A DNA stretch of 64,000 nt, taken from contig JAAWJI010000001.1 in NCBI GenBank assembly GCA_022796795.1, positions 1 to 64,000 on the forward strand, in the 5' to 3' direction. A program made the translations under genes and the position numbers. Position 1 is the stretch's first letter. The number at the start of each line of letters is the position of its first letter. This DNA comes from Lachnospiraceae bacterium. Its GTDB lineage: Bacteria; Bacillota; Clostridia; Lachnospirales; Lachnospiraceae. This document shows positions 45,157-53,005 of this stretch, piece after piece. The notes under the pieces were generated by a model. That model was given only the letters and a program-made list of their open reading frames with translations, had not been told where the DNA came from and did no database searches.

Positions 45157-46026
45157 ATGAAAGGAATTATATTGGCGGGCGGCGCGGGAACTAGGCTGTA
45201 TCCGTTGACCAAGGCGATTTCCAAGCAGATTATGCCTGTGTACGATAAGCCCATGATCTATTATCCCCTGTCCACCTTGATGCTGGCAGGAATCCGGGAG
45301 ATTCTGATTATCTCTACTCCCCGGGATCTGCCTGTGTTTGAGGAGCTCTTTGGGGATGGGGCCCAGCTGGGGCTTTCCATGCACTATGCGGTGCAGGAAA
45401 CGCCCAGAGGCCTGGCGGATGCCTTTATTATCGGCGCGGATTTTATCGGGGAGGACAGTGTGGCCCTGGTGCTGGGGGATAATATTTTCTATGGCCAGAG
45501 CTTTTCCCGGGTCCTGAAGCATGCGGCGGAGCGGGAGTCTGGAGCTACGATTTTCGGCTATTACGTGAAGGATCCCCGGGAATACGGGGTGGTAGAGTTT
45601 GATGAGGAGGGAAAGGCCCTTTCCATTGAGGAGAAGCCGGAGAATCCCAAGTCCAATTATGCGGTGCCGGGACTGTATTTCTACGACAATGACGTGGTGG
45701 AGATTGCAAGGAATGTGAAGCCCTCTGCCCGGGGTGAGATCGAGATTACCAGTATTAACAATGAGTATCTGCGCAGGGGAACTCTGCGGGTGGAGACTCT
45801 GGGCCGGGGCTTTGCCTGGCTGGATACGGGAAATCACGACGCGCTGCTGGATGCGGCGGACTTTGTGGCGGCTTTTCAGAAGCGCCAGGGCATGTATATT
45901 TCCTGTATTGAGGAGATTGCCTACCGCCGGGGCTTTATTGACCAGGATCAGCTGCTGGCATTGGCTCAGCCACTGTTGAAGACAGCCTATGGGCAATACC
46001 TGGTGGATGTAGCCAACGGACTATAG
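45157..46026 (+). CDS. rmlA: glucose-1-phosphate thymidylyltransferase
   Basis: This 289-residue enzyme makes dTDP-glucose. It has [20 protein letters not shown], the RmlA nucleotide motif, [33 protein letters not shown] and [15 protein letters not shown]. Length and motifs fit the RmlA (short, allosteric) group. The start follows GGAAGGAGG. It sits between rmlB and rmlC. Confidence 0.96.
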   Translation: MKGIILAGGAGTRLYPLTKAISKQIMPVYDKPMIYYPLSTLMLAGIREILIISTPRDLPVFEELFGDGAQLGLSMHYAVQETPRGLADAFIIGADFIGEDSVALVLGDNIFYGQSFSRVLKHAAERESGATIFGYYVKDPREYGVVEFDEEGKALSIEEKPENPKSNYAVPGLYFYDNDVVEIARNVKPSARGEIEITSINNEYLRRGTLRVETLGRGFAWLDTGNHDALLDAADFVAAFQKRQGMYISCIEEIAYRRGFIDQDQLLALAQPLLKTAYGQYLVDVANGL

Positions 46027-46048
46027 AAAAAGTGGTGGAGAACAAGAA

Positions 46049-46600
46049 ATGGGAAAGATCACAGTAGAGACGTGTGAGATTGAGGGGCTCAAGGTTATCA
46101 CCCCCACCGTATTCGGGGATGAGCGGGGATACTTTATGGAGACCTATAATTACAATGATTTTAAGGAGGCGGGGATTGACCTGACGTTTGTCCAGGATAA
46201 CCAGTCGGCTTCCAAGAGAGGCGTACTCCGGGGCCTTCATTTTCAGATCAATCATCCCCAGGACAAGATTGTGCGGGTGGTGTCCGGGGAGGTTTTTGAT
46301 GTGGCGGTGGACTTGCGGGAGGGATCGGCTACCTGGGGAAAATGGTTTGGCGTCCGATTGTCCGCGGAGAACAAAAAGCAGTTTTTTATTCCCAAGGGCT
46401 TTGCCCATGGATTTCTGGTGCTTTCGGAATATGCGGAATTTGCCTATAAATGTGCGGATTTTTACCATGCTGATGATGAAGGCGGCATTTTGTGGAGCGA
46501 TCCGGAGATCGGCATTGACTGGCCTGTTCCCCAGGGCATGGAGCTTACCATTTCCGAGAAGGACCAGAAATGGGGAGGCATAAAGGAGCTGAAGAAATAG
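46049..46600 (+). CDS. rmlC: dTDP-4-dehydrorhamnose 3,5-epimerase
   Basis: This 183-residue cupin has the RmlC signature: PTVFGDERGYFMETYNYNDF, QDNQSASKRGVLRGLHFQ (catalytic His region), KIVRVVSGEVFDVAVDLR, and FIPKGFAHGFLVLSEYAEFAYKC. It epimerises C3 and C5 of dTDP-4-keto-6-deoxyglucose toward L-rhamnose. No RmlD reductase is seen in the window, so the last step must be coded elsewhere or a different sugar is made. The next ATG follows the TAG directly. Confidence 0.95.
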   Translation: MGKITVETCEIEGLKVITPTVFGDERGYFMETYNYNDFKEAGIDLTFVQDNQSASKRGVLRGLHFQINHPQDKIVRVVSGEVFDVAVDLREGSATWGKWFGVRLSAENKKQFFIPKGFAHGFLVLSEYAEFAYKCADFYHADDEGGILWSDPEIGIDWPVPQGMELTISEKDQKWGGIKELKK

Positions 46601-47464
46601 ATGGAATCAGTGCGGCTGACAGCGGAAGTATTTGTGGATACGGGAAAAGATTTCCGGCCGGAGGACTCTTTGCAGGCGGAATATTCCTGTGTGCCCGGGG
46701 AGACGGTGAAGCTTTCCTTTGATCTGACCTGCTTTGAAAAGACGGTGGGGTTTCGTTTTGATCCCCTTTTAGAGGACAGCAGCATGGTGAAGCTGCTGGG
46801 AATTACCCTGTGCTATGACAGCGCTCCGGGAGAGACCAGGGAGGGAGCCCAAGAGGCCAAGGCGCCAGGGGAGAAGCGGCAGATTCCTCTTGAGCGCATA
46901 AAAACCAACAGTGATGTGGACCTGGAGCCCATTTACGTATATCTTCATCACGATCCCAAGTTTTTTGTGGACGAAGCTCTCTGCACGCATTTGATTGGGG
47001 CGGAGGTGGAGTTTCAGGTACTGGAGCTTGGGGTGGAGCAAAAAGACTACTGGCTGGATATTAAGAAAAACCATGTTTCGCAGCGGGAGAGGGATCAGAT
47101 TCTGGGGAAGCTGGAGGCGGCCATGGAGGAAAACCGGAAGCTTGCCAGGGAAAACCGCCGGTTAAAGATTGAGCATGAGGATATTTATGCCTCCGGGATC
47201 TGGAAGCTTCAGCACGACGCCAAAGGGCCTGTGAAAGTATTGCTTAGCAAGGCGAATCTTGGCACGTTTTTTGCGGCGGTGTATGTGGCGCTGATTAGCG
47301 AGCTGTTTGTGTTCAACAATGCGTATTATTCCGCGCCCCGGCCCAATGGGGAGGTACTGGTATTCCAGTTCTTTCGCTTTGGCATGGTGTTTCTGGGTGC
47401 GTTTTTACTGATCCTTTTGATCCGGGGGGCAGTCATGAAGAGGTACCGGCATGAGCTTTATTAG
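46601..47464 (+). CDS. coiled-coil protein with two C-terminal membrane helices, unknown function
   Basis: This 287-residue protein is not recognised. Residues 1-155 look like a beta-rich soluble domain. A coiled coil follows at about 163-190 (QRERDQILGKLEAAMEENRK and on), then ASGIWKLQHDAKGPVK, and two hydrophobic helices (FFAAVYVALISELFVF, FGMVFLGAFLLILLI). The coiled coil plus W-K-L motif resembles the N-terminus of the GT2 at 49068 (SFAWKLSTPLRKL). It starts on the base after the rmlC stop and overlaps the ABC permease by 14, so it is tightly coupled to both. It may organise synthesis with export. Confidence 0.7.
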   Translation: MESVRLTAEVFVDTGKDFRPEDSLQAEYSCVPGETVKLSFDLTCFEKTVGFRFDPLLEDSSMVKLLGITLCYDSAPGETREGAQEAKAPGEKRQIPLERIKTNSDVDLEPIYVYLHHDPKFFVDEALCTHLIGAEVEFQVLELGVEQKDYWLDIKKNHVSQRERDQILGKLEAAMEENRKLARENRRLKIEHEDIYASGIWKLQHDAKGPVKVLLSKANLGTFFAAVYVALISELFVFNNAYYSAPRPNGEVLVFQFFRFGMVFLGAFLLILLIRGAVMKRYRHELY

Positions 47465-48239
47465 TGTGTTTGTAAAATACAGGGCCTTGATTGATCAACT
47501 GGTTATGCGGGATATAAAGACCAAATACCGGCGGTCTGTTTTGGGGCTTGTGTGGACGGTGCTGAATCCGCTTCTTATGATGGCGGTGCTGTCCATTGTA
47601 TTTTCCTATTTTTTTTCCAGATATGGAAGTATTGAAAATTTTCCGGTCTATCTGCTCTGTGGACAGTTGATTTTCAACTTTTTTAATGAGTCCACCAGTA
47701 TTTCCATGGGTTCCATTATCCACAGCGGGGAGCTGATCAAGAAGGTCTATGTGCCCAAGTACTTGTTTCCCATAACCAAGGTGCTCTCCAGCAGCGTCAA
47801 TCTGTTGTCTTCTGTGATCGCCCTGGTGATCGTTATGGTGGTGACCCGGGCCCGGGTGACGCCTACGGTGCTGCTGGCAGTGTTTCCCCTTTTGTATGTA
47901 TTTTTGTTTTCCGTGGGAGTGAGCCTGTTTCTGGCGGCAGCGGCCGTAAGCTTTCGGGATTTACTGCATCTCTACGGGGTGCTGACCACAGCCTGGATGT
48001 ATTTGACTCCGGTGATATATCCCATGGAAATTTTGGAGGGCGCGCCTAAGTGGGTAACGCTTATTGTAAACATCAATCCGCTGACAGCCTTTATTAAAAT
48101 ATTCCGTTGTGTGGTGCTGGAGGGTGTGACGGCTCCGGCCGTTTTGCATATTCAGAGCCTGATTTGGTGCGGGATCGCCCTGCTCATAGGATCTTTCGTG
48201 TTCCGGAAAGCCCAGGATACATTTATTTTAAAGATATAG
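47451..48239 (+). CDS. wzm: ABC-2 polysaccharide export permease (Wzm/TagG/RfbA type)
   Basis: This 262-residue protein has six helices and the ABC-2 pattern: LVMRDIKTKYRRSVLGLVWTVLNPLLMM (about 17-44), the TagG/Wzm amphipathic start, and a C-terminal YLTPVIYPMEIL then IVNINPLTAFIKIFR. It exports a lipid-linked polysaccharide or teichoic acid across the membrane with the ATPase next door. It overlaps the upstream gene by 14 bases and lies 11 bases before the ATPase start. Confidence 0.92.
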   Translation: MSFISVFVKYRALIDQLVMRDIKTKYRRSVLGLVWTVLNPLLMMAVLSIVFSYFFSRYGSIENFPVYLLCGQLIFNFFNESTSISMGSIIHSGELIKKVYVPKYLFPITKVLSSSVNLLSSVIALVIVMVVTRARVTPTVLLAVFPLLYVFLFSVGVSLFLAAAAVSFRDLLHLYGVLTTAWMYLTPVIYPMEILEGAPKWVTLIVNINPLTAFIKIFRCVVLEGVTAPAVLHIQSLIWCGIALLIGSFVFRKAQDTFILKI

Positions 48240-48250
48240 TGGAGAAGCAT

Positions 48251-48997
48251 ATGAAAATCGAAAATGCCATTGAAGTGCAGGATGTGTCCATGTGCTTCAA
48301 CCTATCCCGGGAAAAGGTAGACAGTATAAAAGAATATGTTATTAAAGCTTTAAAGCGCCAGCTGTTTTATGAGGAATTCTGGGCGCTGAATGATATTAGC
48401 TTTGAGATAAAAAAGGGGGATTCCGTAGGCCTGGTGGGCATGAACGGCTCGGGGAAGAGCACTATGCTGAAAATTATTGCAGGGGTATTGAAGCCTACCA
48501 AGGGTACGGTGGAGACTACGGGCACCATTGCGCCTATGATTGAGCTGGGGGCTGGTTTTGACCATGATCTGACAGCCCGGGAAAATATTTTTCTCAACGG
48601 AGCGCTTATCGGCTATTCCCAGGAGATGCTGGAGGAGCGGTTTGAGGACATTATTTCCTTTGCCGGCCTGGAGCGGTTTGTGGATGTGCCGATCAAGAAT
48701 TTTTCCTCTGGCATGCTGGCGCGTCTGGGATTTTCCATTGCCACCATTGTGGATGCGGACATTCTGATTATTGATGAGATCCTGTCCGTGGGGGATTATC
48801 AGTTCCAGAATAAATGCAAGAAACGGATCCGGGAAATGATGGACCGGAATACCACGGTGCTGTTTGTGTCCCACAGCATTGAGCAGGTAAAGGAAATCTG
48901 CAAGAAGGCGATCTGGATCGACCGGGGCCATGTCCGCATGATGGGGGAAGCGGAGGAGGTCTGCGATGCCTATGAGGATCCGCGGGAGAAGGAGTGA
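48251..48997 (+). CDS. wzt: ABC polysaccharide export ATPase (Wzt/TagH type)
   Basis: This 248-residue ATPase has Walker A GMNGSGKST (about 61-69), GTIAPMIELGAGFDHDLTARENIFLNGALIG (the Wzt/TagH specific segment), signature FSSGMLARLGFSIA, and Walker B ILIIDEILSVGD. It has no C-terminal carbohydrate-binding extension, so chain-end recognition, if any, needs another protein. ATG 48251 is preferred over a GTG-type start at 48107 that would overlap the permease; GTGGAG precedes it. Confidence 0.92.
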   Translation: MKIENAIEVQDVSMCFNLSREKVDSIKEYVIKALKRQLFYEEFWALNDISFEIKKGDSVGLVGMNGSGKSTMLKIIAGVLKPTKGTVETTGTIAPMIELGAGFDHDLTARENIFLNGALIGYSQEMLEERFEDIISFAGLERFVDVPIKNFSSGMLARLGFSIATIVDADILIIDEILSVGDYQFQNKCKKRIREMMDRNTTVLFVSHSIEQVKEICKKAIWIDRGHVRMMGEAEEVCDAYEDPREKE

Positions 48998-49067
48998 GGG
49001 GCAGGCGGCTTTAAGGGCGTTGGAAACAGCAGATACAAGTGCAGGATAGAGATGGTGAGGAAGAGAT

Positions 49068-51056
49068 ATGGTTGAGAAGCAGGCGATAGATGAAGAAAAA
49101 GAACTGCAGGAGGACTACCGAAAGCTTTATACGGCGGAACGGGAAAAAACAGAGGTTCTGCTGGCGAAAATTGAGGAGGCGGAGAAGGAGATCGAGGAGC
49201 TTACCTTTAAGCTGGACCGGATCAAGGGCAGCTTTGCCTGGAAGCTTTCCACCCCCTTGCGGAAGCTTTTTCATTTTTATGAGAAAACCAGGGATCGTCT
49301 CACCCGCTACGGCTCTATTCCCGGGGTCATGCGCAAGGTTCGCAGTAAGATTCGGGAGCGTCGGAATATGAAGAGCCACGGGTTAGCAAGCTTTCCCTCT
49401 ACGGAAGAAGCCAAGCGCCAGCGGGAGACCAGGTTTGAACACCGGGTACTCTACAGTATTCTGGTACCTCTTTTTAATACCCCGGAAAAGTTTTTGCGGG
49501 ATATGCTGGACTCTGTGGAAAACCAGACCTATGAAAACTGGGAGCTTTGTCTGGCGGACGGCAGCGACTCAGAGCACGATTACGTGGGACGGATTGTAAA
49601 GGAATACCAGGCAAAGGACAGCCGCATTAAATATCAGGTTCTGGATCACAACTACGGTATCTCCGGGAATACAAATAAGTGCCTGGAAATGGCTTCCGGC
49701 GATTACATCGCCCTCTTTGACCATGACGATATCCTGCACCCGGCGGTTCTGTATGAGTATACCAGGGTAATCAATGAACAGAAGGCGGACTATATCTACT
49801 GCGATGAGATTACCTTCCAGGGAGACAGTATTGACAACATGATCGTGCTGCACTTTAAGCCGGATTACGCCCCGGATAATCTGCGGGGGAACAATTATAT
49901 CTGTCATTTTTCCGCCTTTTCCCATGAGCTTTTGGATGAGAGCGGCGTGTTCCGCAGCGAATATGACGGCAGTCAGGATCACGATATGATTCTGCGTCTT
50001 ACGGCTCGGGCTCATAAGGTGTGCCATGTGCCAAAGGCCTTGTACTACTGGAGATCTCACAAGGCCTCGGTAGCGCAGGACATCAATGCCAAGACCTATG
50101 CGGTGGACGCGGCCAAGCGGGCGGTTCACGACCATCTTCGGGATTCCTACGGCTGGGAGGTGAAGGTGGAGAGTACCCGGGCATTTCCCACGATTTTTAG
50201 GATCCGTTATCCGCTGCTGCAAAAGCCTCTGATCTCCATCATCATTCCCAACAAGGATCATATGGAGGATTTGTCCCGCTGTGTGGAATCCATTATGAGC
50301 AAGTCCACCTATGAGAACTATGAGATTATCGTGGTGGAGAATTACAGCGAGACAAAGGAAATTTTTGATTATTACAAGGCCCTGGAACACAATGAAAGGG
50401 TGCGGATTGTGAAATATGAGGAGGAGGGCGGTTTTAATTACTCCAAGATCAACAATTTCGGAGTATCCTTTGCCAGGGGAGAATATGTACTTCTCCTGAA
50501 CAATGATATGAAGGTCATTACCAGGGAGTGGATGGAGGAGCTTTTGATGTACGCCCAGCGGCCGGATGTGGCGGCTGTGGGGGGAAAGCTTTATTATGCG
50601 GACAATACCATCCAGCATGCGGGAATCGTCATCGGCTTGGGAGCCCACCGGGCGGCCGGGCACACCCATTACAAGGATGCCAAAGAGCATTTGGGTTACA
50701 TGGGGCGCCTTTGCTATGCCCAGGATGTGACGGCAGTGACCGGGGCCTGCCTTCTGGTAAGCCGCGCCCTGTATGAGGAGGTGGGGGGCCTGGACGAGAG
50801 CTTCAGCGTCTCCTTCAATGATGTGGATTTCTGCCTGAAGCTGAGGCAAAAGGGGTATCTCAATGTGTTTACACCCTTTGCGGAATTGTTTCACTATGAA
50901 TCCAAGAGCCGTGGTATGGAAGAGGGAGAAAAACTCAGGCGTTTCCAGAATGAGGTGGCCCTGTTTCAGAAGAAGTGGAAGGACCAGCTGGAGGCGGGGG
51001 ATCCCTATTTTAATCCGAATTTCTCCCTGGATTATTCCGATTATACGGTGAAGTGA
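49068..51056 (+). CDS. two-domain GT2 glycosyltransferase (rhamnosyltransferase-like) with N-terminal coiled coil
   Basis: This 662-residue protein has a coiled coil at about 5-65, then SFAWKLSTPLRKLFHFY. GT2 domain 1 begins YSILVPLFNTPEKFLRDML (about 128) with ALFDHDDILHP as its metal site. Domain 2 begins ISIIIPNKDHMEDL (about 389), with VLLLNNDMKVI and AVTGACLLVSRALYEEVGG and the FNDVDFCLKLRQKG end. Tandem GT2 proteins of this type build rhamnan-like and O-antigen backbones. It directly follows the exporter, the usual place for a chain-building enzyme in ABC-dependent pathways. The donor is likely a dTDP-sugar. Confidence 0.88.
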   Translation: MVEKQAIDEEKELQEDYRKLYTAEREKTEVLLAKIEEAEKEIEELTFKLDRIKGSFAWKLSTPLRKLFHFYEKTRDRLTRYGSIPGVMRKVRSKIRERRNMKSHGLASFPSTEEAKRQRETRFEHRVLYSILVPLFNTPEKFLRDMLDSVENQTYENWELCLADGSDSEHDYVGRIVKEYQAKDSRIKYQVLDHNYGISGNTNKCLEMASGDYIALFDHDDILHPAVLYEYTRVINEQKADYIYCDEITFQGDSIDNMIVLHFKPDYAPDNLRGNNYICHFSAFSHELLDESGVFRSEYDGSQDHDMILRLTARAHKVCHVPKALYYWRSHKASVAQDINAKTYAVDAAKRAVHDHLRDSYGWEVKVESTRAFPTIFRIRYPLLQKPLISIIIPNKDHMEDLSRCVESIMSKSTYENYEIIVVENYSETKEIFDYYKALEHNERVRIVKYEEEGGFNYSKINNFGVSFARGEYVLLLNNDMKVITREWMEELLMYAQRPDVAAVGGKLYYADNTIQHAGIVIGLGAHRAAGHTHYKDAKEHLGYMGRLCYAQDVTAVTGACLLVSRALYEEVGGLDESFSVSFNDVDFCLKLRQKGYLNVFTPFAELFHYESKSRGMEEGEKLRRFQNEVALFQKKWKDQLEAGDPYFNPNFSLDYSDYTVK

Positions 51057-51166
51057 AAGCAGTCGTTTATCCAGACCAGGGGTTTATTCTCCCTGGGGGA
51101 TATTGGGCAGCGGGAATAGACGGGGAATGAGTGGCGACAGACAGAGGGATAAGGAGCAGGAGCAGA

Positions 51167-52903
51167 ATGAAACAGACAAGGTATAGAGTGGGGGCCGCAG
51201 CTGCTGCGGCCCTTCTTCTTTCTTTTATATATATGGTGTGCGTCTATGTGCGTTTTGGCATGATTTATGCCATTGCAGACGACATTATCATGCGGGATAT
51301 TGCCTCCGGGGCCTTTACCGGAGAGCCGGACGGCCATTTGATTTTCGTGAAATTTGTGCTGGGATGGCTCATCAGCGGCTGCTACCGGTTTGTACCGTCT
51401 GTGGACTGGTATGGATTTTGTATGACTGGTACGGTGTTTTTGGGACTGGCAGCCTGCCTGTATCGGGGATTTTCCCTGGAAAAAGACCTGGGCTGGAAGG
51501 TGGCTTACGGGTTTTTCATGATCCTGCTGTTTACACAGGCAGCCCTGTTCCATGTTGCTCAGTTTGAGTGGACCCTCTGCGCGGCCTTTGCAGGGGGATG
51601 CGCGCTGTTCTTCTATGTAACCATGCAGAGTCCCCGGGAGAGCGGCGTGGTTTATGTGCTGTTATTGCTTACCTTCTGTATCCGCAGCGATATTTTTTGG
51701 ATGCTTATGCCAGGATTCGGCCTGTTTTATCTGTGGAAGCATGTGAGTATCCAAAAGGGAACGGTGATTTCTCAGGGGATTTTCAAGGGATGGAGGTTGC
51801 CCCTGAAAATAAAGCAGTGGATGCTTCCTGCCACAGTGTTTTTGAGTGTGGGACTGGTTCTTTTTGTGGAGCATGCCGCCTACAGGGGCCAGGAATGGCA
51901 GGAGTTTATGGAATTTCAGGACGCCCGTTCCCTGGTTTACGACTACTATGGGGTGCCTTCCTATGAAGCCAACCCGGAATTTTTTCAGGAGCAGGGAATC
52001 ACAGAGGAGGAGGTGCGAAATTTGCGCCATTATGCCCTCTATTTGATGGAGGACCTGGATGGGGAAAAGATGCAGGCTCTGGCTGCGGAAGCCATGAGGC
52101 AGAGCGGAGAAAACCAGGGGACGATAGGCCGTGTGAAGCAGGGAATCCGTCTGGCAATAGAGCAGTTTTTTTCTTTGGACTATGCTCCTGTAAATCTTTA
52201 CGGAATAGGACTGGCCCTGTATATCCTTTTGTATACCTGGAAACGGAACCGGAAAGGATTGGTTTTCCTGTTGCTTTTGCTGTTTGTCCAAGGATGTCTG
52301 TGGCTGGCTCTGGGTGTTGTGGGCAGACTGCCGGAGCGGGTAGCCAAGGCCATGCATGTGGCGGATCTGGCGGTGATGGCAGGAGCTCTTTGGCAGATGA
52401 AAGCATTTCCGAAGAGAAGGAAGGTTGGCATTTGTCTTGCTTTTGTAACCTTTGGACTCTTTTTGGCGCTCTCCGTTTTGTGTTGGAGAGACACTCTGGC
52501 GTCAAACAGAGAAAAGCTGCTGGCAGACGGAAATTATCAGCTGTTTAAGGAATATTGCCGGAAGCAGGAGGACGCCCTGTTTTTTATAGAGACCTATCAG
52601 GCGGAGCCTATAGGCGGAGCGCGGGTGGTGAGTCATGGAGACTTTTCATTGAACCGCTGCCTTACTTTGGGAGACTGGTATACCACGTCGCCACTGGATG
52701 AGAAACGCTTCGAAGCCCTGGGGATTTTTGCAGTGGAGGAGACGCTGCTGTCTGGAGAGTCCGTATATTATGTGGTGCGGGATGTGGAGAAGCCGGGATT
52801 CTTTGCAGATTATATAGGAAGGAAATACAAAGATAGGAAAATTTCTCTGTCAGATGTTGTCAGCATTGAGGGAAGGGCGTATTATTTGTATCAGGTGAAA
52901 TAG
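51167..52903 (+). CDS. GT-C-like polytopic membrane protein, paralogue A
   Basis: This 578-residue protein has about eleven hydrophobic segments. Loop 1 has YAIADDIIMRDIASGAFTGEPDGHLIFVKFVLGWL; the Asp pair matches GT-C catalytic sites. A soluble C-terminal tail of about 130 residues follows the last helix. It is clearly related to the next gene (53006), with the same D-D-x-x-M-R and G-x-P-D-x-H-L-I motifs in order and the same tail end. AGGAGCAGGAGC before ATG 51167 favours this start over GTG 51131. Donor and acceptor are unknown. Confidence 0.65.
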   Translation: MKQTRYRVGAAAAAALLLSFIYMVCVYVRFGMIYAIADDIIMRDIASGAFTGEPDGHLIFVKFVLGWLISGCYRFVPSVDWYGFCMTGTVFLGLAACLYRGFSLEKDLGWKVAYGFFMILLFTQAALFHVAQFEWTLCAAFAGGCALFFYVTMQSPRESGVVYVLLLLTFCIRSDIFWMLMPGFGLFYLWKHVSIQKGTVISQGIFKGWRLPLKIKQWMLPATVFLSVGLVLFVEHAAYRGQEWQEFMEFQDARSLVYDYYGVPSYEANPEFFQEQGITEEEVRNLRHYALYLMEDLDGEKMQALAAEAMRQSGENQGTIGRVKQGIRLAIEQFFSLDYAPVNLYGIGLALYILLYTWKRNRKGLVFLLLLLFVQGCLWLALGVVGRLPERVAKAMHVADLAVMAGALWQMKAFPKRRKVGICLAFVTFGLFLALSVLCWRDTLASNREKLLADGNYQLFKEYCRKQEDALFFIETYQAEPIGGARVVSHGDFSLNRCLTLGDWYTTSPLDEKRFEALGIFAVEETLLSGESVYYVVRDVEKPGFFADYIGRKYKDRKISLSDVVSIEGRAYYLYQVK

Positions 52904-52939
52904 GTTTCTGGCTTGTGTAGGCAATGTAGGAACAGGGGA

Positions 52940-52983
52940 ACGTGGGAACATGAGAATGTGGGAACATGAGAACGTGGGAATGG
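52940..52983. repeat. short tandem repeat, 16-base period (two 8-base halves)
   Basis: GTGGGAAC and ATGAGAAT/C alternate about two and a half times between the two paralogous membrane genes, just before the second gene's ribosome site at about 52990. Confidence 0.6.
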
Positions 52984-53005
52984 GAGGAAAGGGAGGATCA
53001 AGGAT

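Noticed and set aside
49569-50894. Long antisense open frame opposite the two-domain GT2
   Set aside because: Shadow of a gene with clear GT2 motifs; composition reflects the complement of that gene.
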